A stretch of 64,000 bases of DNA from Nocardia sp. MH4 (GCF_019266065.1 NZ_LPNR01000112.1:124001-188000); one strand, 5' to 3'. Counted from the stretch's first letter, positions 24,572 to 34,140 are shown. Made by a program: numbers and translations. Notes: a model not told the origin generated them from the letters alone.

Positions 24572-25693
24572 ATGACTTCCACATTTCCCGACACCACGTC
24601 CCGCACCGACCGCGTCGCTCTGGCTCGCCTGCTCGGTGAATCCCTGCGTTCGGAGGTCCCCGAGCGGGACCGCACCGGCGAGATCTCCGTCGCCGCCTTC
24701 GACCGGCTCCGTGCCGACGGCCTCTCGGCCGCGCTCGTTCCCGTCGAGTTCGGCGGTGGCGGTGCCACCCATCAGGAGATGGGGGAGGTCCTGCGTGAAC
24801 TCGGTCGCCATGATCCGTCGACCGCGGTCGCGTTCGCCATGCATTCGCATCTGGTGGCCGCGCAGGTGTGGCGGCACAAGCACGGTGTCGACGCCTCCGC
24901 GGTCTTCGCGAAGGTCGCGGCGGGCGCGATCCTGGTCAGCACGGGGGCGTCGGACTGGGTCGACTCCAACGGCACGGCCGTGCGCGTCGACGGCGGCTAT
25001 CTGGTCAGTGCCAGGAAGTCGCCCGCGAGTGGGTGCGAGGTCGGGGACGTGCTGGTGACCAGCGTCCGTTTCGAGGATCAGGTCGTGCACTGCGCGGTGC
25101 CGATGACCGCGCCCGGCGTGAGCATCGACAAGACCTGGGACGCGTTCGGGCTGCGCGCCAGTGGATCGCACACGGTCGTTCTCGACGAGGTGTTCGTGCC
25201 CGACGCCGCGGTCTCGCTGATCCGTCCGGCCGGTGCCTGGCCGCCGGTGCTGAATGTGGTGATCGGCGCGGCGCTGCCATTGGTGTTGGCGGCCTACCTC
25301 GGTGTCGCCGATACCGCCGTCGAGCTGACCGCCCGTATGCTCGAGGGTCGCGCCGAGTTCCACACGGTGCAGTCGGCGGGGGAGATGCTCAACGCCTACA
25401 CGACCGCGGCGGATCTGATCACCGCCATGTTCGCCGACTCCGAGGACCTGACCTTCGCCAACACCGACGCCTACGCGGCCCGCGCCCTGAGCCGCAAGAC
25501 CGTCGCCGCCGACGCGCTCATCACCACGGTCCGCCTGGCCATCGAAACCACCGGCGGCGCGGGCTATTCCCGCGCCTGCGACCTCGAACGCCTCTACCGC
25601 GACATCCACGGCTGCCAGTTCCATCCCCTGCCCCGCGCCAAGCAGACCCGCTTCAGCGGCCGGGTCCTGTTGGGCCACAGCCCGATCGACTGA
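24572..25693 (+). CDS. Acyl-CoA dehydrogenase family protein
   Basis: A 373-residue acyl-CoA dehydrogenase fold: an alpha domain with LVPVEFGGGGATHQEMGEVL (about 49-68), a beta-domain containing STGASDWVDSNGTAVRVDGG, and a C-terminal four-helix bundle including ETTGGAGYSRACDLERLYRD (about 329-348). The usual catalytic Glu region is not the canonical one, so it could also be a flavin-dependent monooxygenase or desulfurase of this fold. The ATG at 24572 is preferred over a longer upstream frame that is antisense to the HxlR gene. Control by the divergent HxlR-SCP2 protein is likely. Confidence 0.8.
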   Translation: MTSTFPDTTSRTDRVALARLLGESLRSEVPERDRTGEISVAAFDRLRADGLSAALVPVEFGGGGATHQEMGEVLRELGRHDPSTAVAFAMHSHLVAAQVWRHKHGVDASAVFAKVAAGAILVSTGASDWVDSNGTAVRVDGGYLVSARKSPASGCEVGDVLVTSVRFEDQVVHCAVPMTAPGVSIDKTWDAFGLRASGSHTVVLDEVFVPDAAVSLIRPAGAWPPVLNVVIGAALPLVLAAYLGVADTAVELTARMLEGRAEFHTVQSAGEMLNAYTTAADLITAMFADSEDLTFANTDAYAARALSRKTVAADALITTVRLAIETTGGAGYSRACDLERLYRDIHGCQFHPLPRAKQTRFSGRVLLGHSPID

Positions 25694-25870
25694 CCGCCCC
25701 GTTCTCGCATGGCCCGCTCAGATGGTCGCGCGACAGCTCGAGCGGTGCCGGACGTTGTAGTCGGCGCCGCGGCATTCGGTCCCGACCGCTGCGGCGTGGT
25801 GGCGTCACGGTCTGCGTGGTGACAGCTGTCGGCGAGGTAGGTCGCGCGGGGTCGTCGGTCACCGGTCGTT

Positions 25871-25912
25871 GCTCGACATCGCCGCATGTGTTGACCTGCG
25901 GCGATGTCGAGC
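25871..25912. terminator. Bidirectional hairpin between convergent genes
   Basis: A perfect inverted repeat with 15-bp arms (GCTCGACATCGCCGC at 25871-25885 and its complement at 25898-25912) and a 12-nt loop lies between the ends of two convergent acyl-CoA dehydrogenase genes, 8 bp from the second stop codon. It has no T tract, as is common in actinobacteria. The rest of the 226-bp gap shows nothing else. Confidence 0.65.
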
Positions 25913-25919
25913 AGGGTGT

Positions 25920-27047
25920 TCAGATTTCGGCGAGTTGGTGGTCGGCGACGTGGCCGGCCAGGTAGCGCAGGTGGTCGCCGGAGTCACCGAGGGTGTGCTC
26001 GATGGCGGTCAGGCGCGCGGTGTAGTGGCCGACCGGGTATTCGGCGGTCATCCCGATGCCGCCGTGCATCTGGATCGCTTCCTGTCCGATGTGCCTGCCG
26101 GAGCGTCCGATGCGCAGTTTGGCGCGGGCCGCGACGACGGGGTCGGCGACGCCGTCGGCCAGTGACATCGACGCGTACAGGCTCATGCTCCGGGCCAGTT
26201 CCAGTGATACGTACATGTCGGCGGCGCGCTGGGTGAGCGTCTGGAAGCTGCGCAGCGGGACACCGAATTGCTTGCGGGTCGAGAGGTATTCGGTGGTGAG
26301 TCGCAACGCTTGCGACATCGCGCCGATCGCCTCGGCGCCGAGCGCGGCCTGGGCGGTGACGATGATGTCGGCGATGGCGTCGCCGGCGTCGACCGCGGCG
26401 CCCAGGGGAACCGCGGTGGCGCGGTCGAAGGTGAGGTCGGCGCCGCGTCTGCCGTCGTGGGTGCGGTAGCCGGCGACGGTCACCCCGGAATCGGTGGGCT
26501 CGATCAGGAACAGTCCGGTGCCGCCGTCGGGCAGCGCCGCGCTGACGATGAGCTGGTCGGCGCAATCACCCCAGGCCACGGGATGTTTGCGTCCGCTGAC
26601 CTGCCAGCCGTCGCCCACCAGCGTCGCCTGGGTCGTGACCTGGGCCGTCACCGGGCGCAGACCGGGCTCACCGTGCGCGAACACGATGCGGCGTTCGCCC
26701 GAGGCGACCTCGGGCAGGATCTGCTTGCGCTGGAGCTGTGACCCGGCCCTGGAGATGAGCGCGCCCGGCAGCAGCGCGCAATCCAGCACCGGTTCGGGTG
26801 CCAGGACGCGGCCGAGTTCCTCGAGCACGAGCATCGTTTCGATGGGGCCGGCGCCCATCCCGCCGTCCTCGGCGGAGATGGTGAGCCCGAGCAAGCCGAT
26901 CTCGGCGAAGGTCGACCAGACCTGCGGGTCCCAGCCCGGATCGGTGCCGATGACCTGGGCGCGATGTTCGTGGGTGTAGTGGCGGGCCAGCACGCTGCGC
27001 ACAGTGTCACGCAGCATGGTCTGTTCGGTGGTGAGTTCGAAATCCAT
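25920..27047 (-). CDS. Acyl-CoA dehydrogenase (FadE-like), second subunit of a pair
   Basis: A 375-residue protein: MDFELTTEQTMLRDTVRSVL at the N-terminus, a middle FAD-binding beta domain, and a C-terminal helical domain with TRKQFGVPLRSFQTLTQRAA and AIQMHGGIGMTAEYPVGHYT (about 333-352), the flavin adenine contact region. Together with the gene upstream (stop 9 nt before this ATG) it resembles the heteromeric FadE pairs of sterol side-chain degradation in mycobacteria, where only one subunit carries the catalytic base. The substrate is unknown. Confidence 0.85.
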   Translation of the reverse strand: MDFELTTEQTMLRDTVRSVLARHYTHEHRAQVIGTDPGWDPQVWSTFAEIGLLGLTISAEDGGMGAGPIETMLVLEELGRVLAPEPVLDCALLPGALISRAGSQLQRKQILPEVASGERRIVFAHGEPGLRPVTAQVTTQATLVGDGWQVSGRKHPVAWGDCADQLIVSAALPDGGTGLFLIEPTDSGVTVAGYRTHDGRRGADLTFDRATAVPLGAAVDAGDAIADIIVTAQAALGAEAIGAMSQALRLTTEYLSTRKQFGVPLRSFQTLTQRAADMYVSLELARSMSLYASMSLADGVADPVVAARAKLRIGRSGRHIGQEAIQMHGGIGMTAEYPVGHYTARLTAIEHTLGDSGDHLRYLAGHVADHQLAEI

Positions 27048-27056
27048 GACGGTGTC

Positions 27057-28220
27057 TCACAATCCGAGGATCGTCGAAGCGATGATGCTGCGCTGCACCT
27101 CGTTGGATCCTCCGTAGATCGATGTCTTGCGGTAGTTGAGGTAGGTGGCGGTGCTGCGGCGAGCCCAGTCGCCGGTATCGCCTTCGCGGGCCAGGGAGTC
27201 GGGTCCGGCGATGTCGACGAGCAGTTCGGTGACCGCCTGCTGGAGTTCGGTACCGCGCAGCTTGAGAATCGACGACACCGGGTTCGGGTCGCCGTCGGCC
27301 GAGCCGGCCACGACCCGCATCTGTACGAGTTCCAGTGCGAGCAGCTCGTTTTCGAGCTCGGCGATGCGGGCGGCGAAGACCGGGTCGTCGAGCAGGGTGC
27401 CGGTGTCGAGTGAGGTCTGCTTGGCGTATTCCTTGGCGAGCCACAGCCGCACCTTGGTCTGGCCGACGGCGGCGATGCCGGTGCGTTCGTTGCCGAGCAG
27501 GAACTTCGCGTAGGTCCAGCCGTGGTTCTCCGCGCCGACGAGCTGGTCGGCGGGGACGCGCACGTTCTCCAGGAATACCTCGTTGACCTCGAATCCGCCG
27601 TCGATGAGCTCGATCGGGCGGACCGTCACGCCAGGGGTGTCGAGGGGGAACAGCAGCATCGAGATGCCTGCCTGCTTCTTGGGCGCGTCCGGGTCGGTGC
27701 GGGCCAGGCAGAACATCCAGTCCGCGCTCTGGGCGGCGGTGGTCCAGGTCTTCTGGCCGTTGATCACGTAGTGGTCGCCGTCGCGGACGGCCACGGTGCG
27801 CAGCGAGGCCAGGTCCGAACCGGCATCGGGTTCGGAGAAGCCCTGGCACCACCAGATGTCGAGGTTGGCCGTGGCGGGCAGGAAGCGCTGCTTCATCTCC
27901 GGTGACCCGAAGTGGGCGATCACCGGACCGATCATGTTGGTGTTGAAGGTCAGTGGCTCGGGCACCGAGGCGAGCTGCATCTCGTCGTGCCAGAGATGGC
28001 GCTGGATGGGGGTCCAGTCGCGCCCGCCCCACTCGACCGGCCAGTGCGGCACCGCGAGTCCGTGCGCGTGCAGGATGCGCTGGGTCGTGACGATGTCGTC
28101 CTTGCTCAGTTCGGCCATGTGCCTGGCCCGATTGCGGATGTCGGCGGGGATTTCGCGCCGGAAGAAGGCCCGGAGCTCGTCGCGGAAGGCGAGCTCGTCC
28201 TCGGTCAGTGCCAATTGCAT
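27057..28220 (-). CDS. Acyl-CoA dehydrogenase (FadE-like), first subunit of a pair
   Basis: A 387-residue acyl-CoA dehydrogenase starting MQLALTEDELAFRDELRAFF. The beta domain has WWCQGFSEPDAGSDLASLRT (about 129-148), the flavin-contacting WxxQGxSEPxAGSD motif of the family. The C-terminal domain ends YRKTSIYGGSNEVQRSIIAS, with the YGGSNEVQR signature. The ATG at 28220 is chosen over an upstream in-frame ATG that crosses the promoter. It forms an operon with the partner dehydrogenase and faces a TetR gene, which may repress both. Confidence 0.87.
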   Translation of the reverse strand: MQLALTEDELAFRDELRAFFRREIPADIRNRARHMAELSKDDIVTTQRILHAHGLAVPHWPVEWGGRDWTPIQRHLWHDEMQLASVPEPLTFNTNMIGPVIAHFGSPEMKQRFLPATANLDIWWCQGFSEPDAGSDLASLRTVAVRDGDHYVINGQKTWTTAAQSADWMFCLARTDPDAPKKQAGISMLLFPLDTPGVTVRPIELIDGGFEVNEVFLENVRVPADQLVGAENHGWTYAKFLLGNERTGIAAVGQTKVRLWLAKEYAKQTSLDTGTLLDDPVFAARIAELENELLALELVQMRVVAGSADGDPNPVSSILKLRGTELQQAVTELLVDIAGPDSLAREGDTGDWARRSTATYLNYRKTSIYGGSNEVQRSIIASTILGL

Positions 28221-28226
28221 GGTCGA

Positions 28227-28252
28227 GTATGTTACACAGCATGCCGTATGTT
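28227..28252. promoter_or_regulatory. Direct repeat in the fadE pair/TetR intergenic region
   Basis: GTATGTT occurs at 28227-28233 and 28246-28252 (19-bp period) within 26 bp of unusually AT-rich sequence between the two divergent starts. It is a candidate binding site of the TetR protein encoded at 28280. Confidence 0.35.
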
Positions 28253-28279
28253 TCAAATGGTGGTCACGGGGGAGCCCTT

Positions 28280-28876
28280 ATGCTGTGCGATGTGACGCGA
28301 GCCGACGGGACACGAGCACCGGGACGCCCCGCCGCGGCCAGCCGTGAGGACGTACTGCGCACCGCGATCGAGGTGTTCCTGTCCGGCAACCGCATCGACG
28401 TCAACGCCATCGCCGCCCACCTCGGCCTCGGCCGGACCAGCATCTACCGCTGGTTCGGCTCCCGCGACGGCCTGCTCGGCGCCGCCATCGCCGGCCAGCT
28501 CGAGCGGATGGTCGCCTACGCCGACCGCACCAGCGAGGCGAGCGGCGCCGAACGCCTCAACGAGATCCTCGATCGCTGCATCCACTGGCTGGTCCAGGAC
28601 GATTCGCTGCGCACCTACTTCGACAACGAGTCCACCGCCGCCCTGCGCCTGATCACGCGCAGCGACGGGCCCGTCCACCAGGCCGCGGTCGCCGTCGTCG
28701 AAGGACTCATCGCCCGCGCCGAAGACGAGGGCTACCGCCCCCCGATCGAGCGCGCCACCCTGGCCTACGCGCTGGTGCGGCTCTGGGAAGCCTTCCTCTA
28801 CAACGACGCCGTCGCCGGTTTCCGCGGCGACGTCGAGCGCCTGCGCCAAGTCCAGGCCGCCCTCCTGCGCGCCTGA
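28280..28876 (+). CDS. TetR-family (QsdR-like) regulator
   Basis: About 198 residues. The N-terminal GRPAAASREDVLRTAIEVFL and AIAAHLGLGRTSIYRWFGSR (about residues 13-64) form the TetR helix-turn-helix. The ATG at 28280 has GGGGGAG 5 nt upstream; a GTG at 28292, 7 nt after TATGCT, would give a leaderless product of 194 residues. Divergence from the FadE pair suggests it controls acyl-CoA oxidation in response to a fatty-acyl or sterol-derived ligand, which remains inferred. Confidence 0.83.
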   Translation: MLCDVTRADGTRAPGRPAAASREDVLRTAIEVFLSGNRIDVNAIAAHLGLGRTSIYRWFGSRDGLLGAAIAGQLERMVAYADRTSEASGAERLNEILDRCIHWLVQDDSLRTYFDNESTAALRLITRSDGPVHQAAVAVVEGLIARAEDEGYRPPIERATLAYALVRLWEAFLYNDAVAGFRGDVERLRQVQAALLRA

Positions 28877-28896
28877 TCCGAACGGGTCACTCGCCT

Positions 28897-28938
28897 TTCG
28901 GGCCGATGGTCACCCGGCGGCGGGACCTTGGCCCCTAA
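28897..28938. promoter_or_regulatory. Tandem DevR (DosR) boxes before the rafH-like operon
   Basis: TTCGGGCCGATGGTCACCCG (28897-28916) and GGCGGGACCTTGGCCCCTAA (28919-28938) each match the mycobacterial DosR palindrome TTSGGGACTWWAGTCCCSAA at about 14 of 20 positions by my count and are spaced 22 bp centre to centre. They lie 80-120 bp before the start of the ribosome hibernation gene. Confidence 0.7.
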
Positions 28939-29018
28939 ACGCCGGACCGCGCGGGTGGTGCTATTGCCCGGAGCCTCTTGCGGGACGGGATCAAGCAGCG
29001 GAAAGCAGGTCGGATTAC

Positions 29019-29774
29019 GTGAGTTCTCCCCGACTACGGTGGACCGGTTCAGAGATCGCGGTGGTGACCGCCGGTGCGGTCGACGCGGTCGATGTCGCGC
29101 GAACGGCGCGTGCGGTCGAGGCGGTGCTGCGCAGCCGCCGGGTCGACGGACCGGTCCGGATCCGGTTGTCCGCCGTGCCTGCCGGATCGGTGCTGGCGCA
29201 GGTGAACGCGGGGCAGGGGCCCGCCATGCTGCGGGTGCAGGTAGCGGGTCCCGCCGGATTCGTCGCGCGGATCGTCTCCGAGCGGCTCGACCGGGAGATC
29301 TCGCGGTCGGCACCGGCGGGGCCGCCGAGAATCTGGCCCGACCCGGCGCGGCCGCCGCTGGCCTCGGTGAGCGAGGTCCGGCCGATCGTGCGCCGTAAGC
29401 GTTGCGCGCTGCTGCGCACCGACCCGGCTTCGGCCACCCGGGTGATGGACGGGCTGGACTACGACGCGCACCTGTTCATCGACGGCGAGACCGGCGAGGA
29501 CGCGCTCGTCTACTGGGCGGGACCGCTGGGCGCGCGACTGGCACGACAACACCACACCCGCCCGCCCGGCGTCGGGACAACGATGGCGCTGACAGTGAAC
29601 CCGCATCCGGCGCCACAGCTCACCGAGTCCGAAGCCGCGAGCCGGCTGTGCCGATTCGGGCTGCCGCACGTGTTCTTCACCGATCCGGGCAGTGGACGTG
29701 GCCGACTCGTGTACCGCCGCTACGACGGCGACTTGGCGCTGGTGTGTGCGGCGGACCACGAGGCGCGGTCGTGA
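29019..29774 (+). CDS. rafH: RafH-like ribosome hibernation factor with two S30AE C-terminal domains
   Basis: A 251-residue protein resembling mycobacterial RafH (Rv0079), a DosR-regulated ribosome-associated factor. The N-terminal 110 residues are divergent and may be a degenerate ribosome-binding domain. Two copies of the HPF-type dimerisation domain follow: a first around 120-178 ([20 protein letters not shown]) and a second around 200-247 ([20 protein letters not shown], then [13 protein letters not shown]). In mycobacteria RafH stabilises 70S ribosomes during hypoxia rather than forming 100S dimers. Tandem DevR boxes lie upstream. Its stop overlaps the next gene (GTGA). Confidence 0.8.
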   Translation: MSSPRLRWTGSEIAVVTAGAVDAVDVARTARAVEAVLRSRRVDGPVRIRLSAVPAGSVLAQVNAGQGPAMLRVQVAGPAGFVARIVSERLDREISRSAPAGPPRIWPDPARPPLASVSEVRPIVRRKRCALLRTDPASATRVMDGLDYDAHLFIDGETGEDALVYWAGPLGARLARQHHTRPPGVGTTMALTVNPHPAPQLTESEAASRLCRFGLPHVFFTDPGSGRGRLVYRRYDGDLALVCAADHEARS

Positions 29775-30226
29775 TCGAACTGGCCGGTGACGGCCGGGAA
29801 CCGTGCGATGTCGTCGAACTCGAACGGGCCGAGGCGATGCGGCTGGTGGCAGCGGCGCCGTTCGGCCGGGTGCTGTTCACCCGCGACGCGCTGCCGGCGA
29901 TCCGCCCGGTCAACCACCTCGTCGACGAGGACGACGTGATCGTCGTCCGCACCCGGCTCACCTCGCGGTTGACCGGTGCGGTGCAAGCCAACGCGCCCGT
30001 GGTGGTGGCCTACCAGGTCGACGACATCGACGCGGTGCGGCGCACCGGGTGGTCGGTCATGGTCACCGGATTGGCGCGCACCGTCACCGATCCGGCGCGG
30101 GTGGCGCGTTACGAACAGTTGTTGCGGCCGTGGGTCGGCCGGGTGATGGACACCGTCGTGGCCATCGAACCCGAGATCGTCACCGGCATCCGACTCCTCG
30201 AACAGAAGGGCAGGCACCCCCGTTGA
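29771..30226 (+). CDS. Pyridoxamine 5'-phosphate oxidase-family split-barrel protein
   Basis: A 151-residue FMN/F420-binding split-barrel protein. [20 protein letters not shown] (about 24-43) followed by [20 protein letters not shown] is the typical first half of the barrel. Members of this group recur in mycobacterial DosR regulons as putative flavin oxidoreductases. The GTG start overlaps the rafH stop by 4 nt and its own stop overlaps the next start by 4 nt (TTGA), so three proteins are made from one tightly coupled message. Confidence 0.8.
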   Translation: MIELAGDGREPCDVVELERAEAMRLVAAAPFGRVLFTRDALPAIRPVNHLVDEDDVIVVRTRLTSRLTGAVQANAPVVVAYQVDDIDAVRRTGWSVMVTGLARTVTDPARVARYEQLLRPWVGRVMDTVVAIEPEIVTGIRLLEQKGRHPR

Positions 30227-31182
30227 CCCGCGATCTGACGCAGCGCGAGATCCTCACCGAACTCGAACCGACGGCCGAGGACTGCGTGCACCGCCACCTG
30301 GCGCTGGCCAAGGACTGGCATCCGCACGACTACGTCCCGTGGGACGAAGGGCGAAACTTCGCGGCGTTGGGTGGAACCGACTGGGAGAGTGATCAATCCA
30401 AGCTCGGCGAGGTCGCCAGGGCGGCGATGATCACCAACCTGCTCACCGAGGACAACCTGCCCTCCTATCACCGTGAGATCGCCGAGAACTTCTCCCGCGA
30501 CGGTGCGTGGGGCACGTGGGTGGGCCGATGGACCGCGGAGGAGATGCGGCACAGCATCGTGCTGCGCGACTATCTGGTGGTGACCCGCGGGGTCGATCCG
30601 GTGGCGCTCGAGAACGCCAGGATGGTCCACATGACCAATGGCTTCGCCTCCGGGGCCACGGCAGCCGACATCGACAGTGGCTCGGCGTTCCTGCACTCGG
30701 TGGCCTATGTCAGCTTTCAGGAACTGGCGACCCGCGTCACCCACCGCAATACCGGGCGGGTGTGTGACGACGAGATCGCCGACCGGATGCTGCAACGCAT
30801 CGCCGCCGACGAGAACCTGCACATGATCTTCTATCGCACCGTGTGCGCGGCGGCGCTGGATCTGGTGCCGGATCAGGCGATCGAGGCGATCGCCGACATC
30901 GTGGAGAACTTCCGCATGCCCGGCGCGGGAATGCCGAACTTCCGTCGTCACGGCGTGCTGATGGCCAAGCACGGTGTCTACGACCTGCGACAGCACCTCG
31001 AGGAGGTCCTGCAGCCGGTGCTGCGGCAGTGGAACATCTTCGGCCGCAACGATTTCGGTGCGCGCGGCGAGCAGGTGCGCGAGCGGCTGGCCGGATTCCT
31101 CGACGACCTGGCCCAGGTGCGGATTCCGCGTTTCGAAGAACAACGCGACCGCGCCCTGGCCAGGGAACGCGCCAGGGCGTAG
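30223..31182 (+). CDS. Acyl-[ACP] desaturase (DesA1/DesA2-like)
   Basis: A 319-residue soluble diiron fatty-acid desaturase. Diiron ligands are visible as [14 protein letters not shown] near 76-89, [16 protein letters not shown] (ExxRH, about 103-118), [13 protein letters not shown] (ExxxxH-like, about 165-177) and [13 protein letters not shown] (EN-H, about 193-205). It should introduce a double bond in acyl-ACP for membrane or mycolate precursors, needing O2 and ferredoxin. The TTG start at 30223 overlaps the previous stop. A desaturase induced with hibernation genes suggests membrane remodelling as O2 falls. Confidence 0.87.
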   Translation: MTRDLTQREILTELEPTAEDCVHRHLALAKDWHPHDYVPWDEGRNFAALGGTDWESDQSKLGEVARAAMITNLLTEDNLPSYHREIAENFSRDGAWGTWVGRWTAEEMRHSIVLRDYLVVTRGVDPVALENARMVHMTNGFASGATAADIDSGSAFLHSVAYVSFQELATRVTHRNTGRVCDDEIADRMLQRIAADENLHMIFYRTVCAAALDLVPDQAIEAIADIVENFRMPGAGMPNFRRHGVLMAKHGVYDLRQHLEEVLQPVLRQWNIFGRNDFGARGEQVRERLAGFLDDLAQVRIPRFEEQRDRALARERARA

Positions 31183-31192
31183 GGCGCCGGTG

Positions 31193-32047
31193 TCAACGGT
31201 GCCCGGCCAGCACGAGCGGGATCTCGGTGGCGTACGCGACGGTTCGGCTCACCGACCCGAAACCGTCGTGGGCGCCGCGCCGATGACTGCCGAGCACGAG
31301 CAGTTGGGCACCGGCCGACTCGCGCAGCAATCGGCGCGCCGGATCGTCGTCGGTGACGATCCGGGTGATCGGCACATCGGGATACTTCTCGCCGTAGCCG
31401 ACCAGGCTGTCGGCCAGCAGGCGATGGGTGTGCTCGGTCATCCGGGAGTCGTGTACGCCGGGGGCCGGTGTCGTCCACGCGCGCAGCGCGACGAGGCCGA
31501 CACCGCGCAGCGACGCCTCCTCGATCGCGAAGTCGAGGGCGCGGTCGCTGCCCGGGGAACCGTCGAGACCGACCAGTACGGGTCGACGGTCGGGCGCGGG
31601 ATCGAACGAGGCGGGGACGATCGCGAGCGGACACACGGGGCGGCGCGCCAGCGCGCTGCTGACGGAACCGAGCAGCGCCCGTTCGAAGGCACCGAGGCCG
31701 CGGGTGCCGACCGCGAGGAGCTGGGCATGGCGGGCGCTACGGCGCAGCGCCGACACCGGGGCCGGGCTCACCACCGATGTTCGCATCTCGAGGTGATCGG
31801 GTGCGGTCTCGGCCAGGGCGACCGTGGTCGCGCTCGCCAGCGCGGCCCGGCCGTCGTCGTGGAAGTGCTGATTGTGTATCGACACCGTGCCGACGCGGCC
31901 CAGATCCCAGCCCGAGCTCATCGCGTGTACCGCGTGCAGCGATGTGTCGCGCAGGACCGCGGCCCTGGCGGCCCAGCGAACGGCGGTGAGGGCGGAATCG
32001 GAGCCGTCGACGCCGACGACGACGGGGCGGGTGGTCGGTGTTGACAT
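31193..32047 (-). CDS. Tandem universal stress protein
   Basis: A 284-residue protein of two UspA domains (about 7-146 and 153-282). The first has an intact ATP-binding motif, [16 protein letters not shown] (G-2x-G-9x-GS); in the second, [13 protein letters not shown], the second Gly is replaced by Arg, so only one site may bind ATP. Tandem Usps are typical DosR-regulon members in mycobacteria and act in growth arrest. GAGG lies 9 nt before the ATG. It faces the alcohol dehydrogenase gene across weak DevR-like boxes. Confidence 0.9.
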   Translation of the reverse strand: MSTPTTRPVVVGVDGSDSALTAVRWAARAAVLRDTSLHAVHAMSSGWDLGRVGTVSIHNQHFHDDGRAALASATTVALAETAPDHLEMRTSVVSPAPVSALRRSARHAQLLAVGTRGLGAFERALLGSVSSALARRPVCPLAIVPASFDPAPDRRPVLVGLDGSPGSDRALDFAIEEASLRGVGLVALRAWTTPAPGVHDSRMTEHTHRLLADSLVGYGEKYPDVPITRIVTDDDPARRLLRESAGAQLLVLGSHRRGAHDGFGSVSRTVAYATEIPLVLAGHR

Positions 32048-32115
32048 CGGTACTGCCTCACTGCTCGGACAGGGAACGTGCGCAGCCGATTCTCGCCCGA
32101 CGCGGCGGCGGTGGA

Positions 32116-32157
32116 AGAGGGCCGAAGTGCTCTGCTGTCGAGGACTTCGGTGGACTG
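32116..32157. promoter_or_regulatory. Weak tandem DevR-like boxes between usp and adh
   Basis: Half-site-like elements GGGCCGAAGTGCTC (box 32116-32135) and GAGGACTTCGGTGG (box 32138-32157, about 11 of 20 to the DosR consensus) are 22 bp apart, with a third weaker GGCCTCCGGCCC 22 bp further. They lie between the divergent Usp and alcohol dehydrogenase genes. Confidence 0.4.
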
Positions 32158-32237
32158 GCCCTCGGCCTCCGGCCCTACACCGGGTGGGCGTGTCAGGGTG
32201 GCATCGGCACAGCGGGGCGAACAGAAGGAGCGACGAC

Positions 32238-33239
32238 ATGATGCGTACGTGGCGAGTGGAACATCCCGGTCCGGTCGGCTCGGCGCCGCTGCGGCTCGGA
32301 CACGAACCGGTCCCGGAACCCGGCCCCGGTGAGCTCCTGGTGCGGGTGCTGGCATGCGGTGTGTGCCGGACCGATCTGCACGTCGTCGAAGGCGATCTGC
32401 CGGTGCACCGCAAGCACGTGACTCCGGGCCACGAGGTGGTCGCCGAGGTGGTGTCGGTTCCGGACGGCTGCGTGAACGTGGCGGTCGGTGATCGAGTCGG
32501 CATCCCGTGGCTGCGGTACACGTGTGGACAGTGCCGGTACTGTCTGCGCGGGGCGGAGAACCTGTGTCCGCGCTCGCGCTACACGGGCTGGGACGCCGAC
32601 GGCGGGTATGCCGAGTTCGCCACTGTGCCGGTCGATTTCGCGGTGGCATTGCCGAGCGGCTACCGCGACGACGAGCTGGCACCGCTGCTGTGCGCCGGCA
32701 TCATCGGCTATCACGCGCTCGTGCGGGCCGAGGTGCCCGACGGTGGGGTGCTCGGCATCTACGGCTTCGGCGGCAGTGCTCATCTCACCGCGCAGGTCGC
32801 TCTCGCCCGGGGCGCGCGCGTGCACGTGATGACCAGGGACGCGGCGGCCAGGGAGCTGGCCCTGGCCTTGGGCGCGGATTCGGTGCAGGGCGCCGCCGAC
32901 GCACCGCCGGAACCGCTGGATTCGGCGATCCTGTTCGCTCCCGTCGGCGCCCTGGTCCTGCCGGCGATGGCGGCGCTGGACGCCGGGGGGACGCTGGCGG
33001 TGGCCGGTATCCACCTCACCGACGTGCCGCCACTGAACTATCAACGACATCTGTTCCGGGAGCGCCAGATCCGCAGCGTCACCTCGAACACGCGGGCGCA
33101 GGCCAAGGAGTTCCTCGAGCTCGCGCAGCAGCGTCGGCTCACGGTCTCGACCCACCGCTACCCGCTCGATCACGCGGATCGCGCGTTGAGCGATCTGTCC
33201 CTCGGCCGCTTCGACGGTGCGGCGGTCCTGGTGCCGTGA
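32238..33239 (+). CDS. Zinc-dependent alcohol dehydrogenase (AdhA-like)
   Basis: A 333-residue MDR enzyme. Catalytic zinc ligands are Cys in [17 protein letters not shown] (about 36-52) and His/Glu in PGHEVVAEV (about 64-72). Structural zinc is held by [15 protein letters not shown] (four Cys, about 97-111). The nucleotide fold has [20 protein letters not shown] (about 174-193). It likely reduces aldehydes to alcohols with NAD(P)H, useful for cofactor recycling under low oxygen; AdhA of M. tuberculosis is similar. GAAGGAG precedes the ATG pair. Confidence 0.88.
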   Translation: MMRTWRVEHPGPVGSAPLRLGHEPVPEPGPGELLVRVLACGVCRTDLHVVEGDLPVHRKHVTPGHEVVAEVVSVPDGCVNVAVGDRVGIPWLRYTCGQCRYCLRGAENLCPRSRYTGWDADGGYAEFATVPVDFAVALPSGYRDDELAPLLCAGIIGYHALVRAEVPDGGVLGIYGFGGSAHLTAQVALARGARVHVMTRDAAARELALALGADSVQGAADAPPEPLDSAILFAPVGALVLPAMAALDAGGTLAVAGIHLTDVPPLNYQRHLFRERQIRSVTSNTRAQAKEFLELAQQRRLTVSTHRYPLDHADRALSDLSLGRFDGAAVLVP

Positions 33240-33264
33240 CCGGCCGCACCGTCGATCGTGGCGA

Positions 33265-34140
33265 TCAGCGGCTCGTGGTCGGCCGGGCGATGATCAGCGG
33301 AGCCTCGGCGCCGTGCAGGACGGTCTGAGCGACCGAACCCAAGGTCATGCCGGCGAACCCGCCGCGCCCGTGACTGCCGACGACGATCAGCTGGGCATCG
33401 GACGCGGCCGCGAGGACCGCTCTGGCCGGGCGGTCTTCGACGACGACCCGTTCGACGGTGACCTCGGGATACTTCTCGGCGTAGCCGGCGAGGCTTTCCG
33501 CGAGCACCGCCTCGGCTTCGGTCTGCATCGTCGAGCGGGCCTCGTAGCGGTAGAACTCCGACCAGGCGTGGATCGCGATCAGGCGGGTATCGCGGCGGGC
33601 GGCTTCGTCGAAGGCGATGGCGACCGCCTCGACGCTGCACGGTGAACCGTCGACCCCGACCACCACCGGGCCGTCGGCCGGTGCCTCCGACTCCGGGATC
33701 ACAGCGACCGGGCACGCGGCATGTCGGGCGATCGCGGTGCTGACCGAGCCGAGCAGGGTGCGGCGGAAAGCCCCGAGTCCCCGGCTGCCGACGACCAGCA
33801 GGCGCGCCGATTCGCTGCGTTGACGCAGTACCGCGACCGCGGAGCCGAGGACGGCGTCGGTCGAGACGGTGATATCGGCGATCGGCGTGGTGAGCTCGGT
33901 TGCCACCACGGCGGCGGCGGCGACCACGGACTCGCCGTGTTTGCGCAGCGCTTCGAGGTCGTAGAGGGGACCAGCCAGGCCCGGCCCGTAGTCGACCGGG
34001 ACGTCGGCGGCGTAGACGAGCTGCAGCGGTACCCGGTGGTGCGCGGCGAAGTCCGCGGCCCAGCGCAGCGCTCGGCGCGACTGGTCCGATCCGTCGACAC
34101 CGACGACGACCGGCTGCTTCGGGTTTCCGGGTGTGGTCAT
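33265..34140 (-). CDS. Tandem universal stress protein
   Basis: A 291-residue protein with two UspA domains (about 8-150 and 157-289). Both ATP-binding loops are intact: VGSRGLGAFRRTLLGS and VGSHGRGGFAGMTLGS. AAGGAAG lies upstream of the ATG. It faces the CHAD gene across two DevR-like boxes and converges on the alcohol dehydrogenase gene. It probably binds ATP and helps control metabolism in non-growing cells, as for its mycobacterial relatives. Confidence 0.9.
   Translation of the reverse strand: MTTPGNPKQPVVVGVDGSDQSRRALRWAADFAAHHRVPLQLVYAADVPVDYGPGLAGPLYDLEALRKHGESVVAAAAVVATELTTPIADITVSTDAVLGSAVAVLRQRSESARLLVVGSRGLGAFRRTLLGSVSTAIARHAACPVAVIPESEAPADGPVVVGVDGSPCSVEAVAIAFDEAARRDTRLIAIHAWSEFYRYEARSTMQTEAEAVLAESLAGYAEKYPEVTVERVVVEDRPARAVLAAASDAQLIVVGSHGRGGFAGMTLGSVAQTVLHGAEAPLIIARPTTSR

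Noticed and set aside
30109-31143. 344-codon frame antisense to the acyl-ACP desaturase
   Set aside because: The desaturase has all diiron motifs; the antisense product is His/Gly/Val-rich and without ribosome-binding site.
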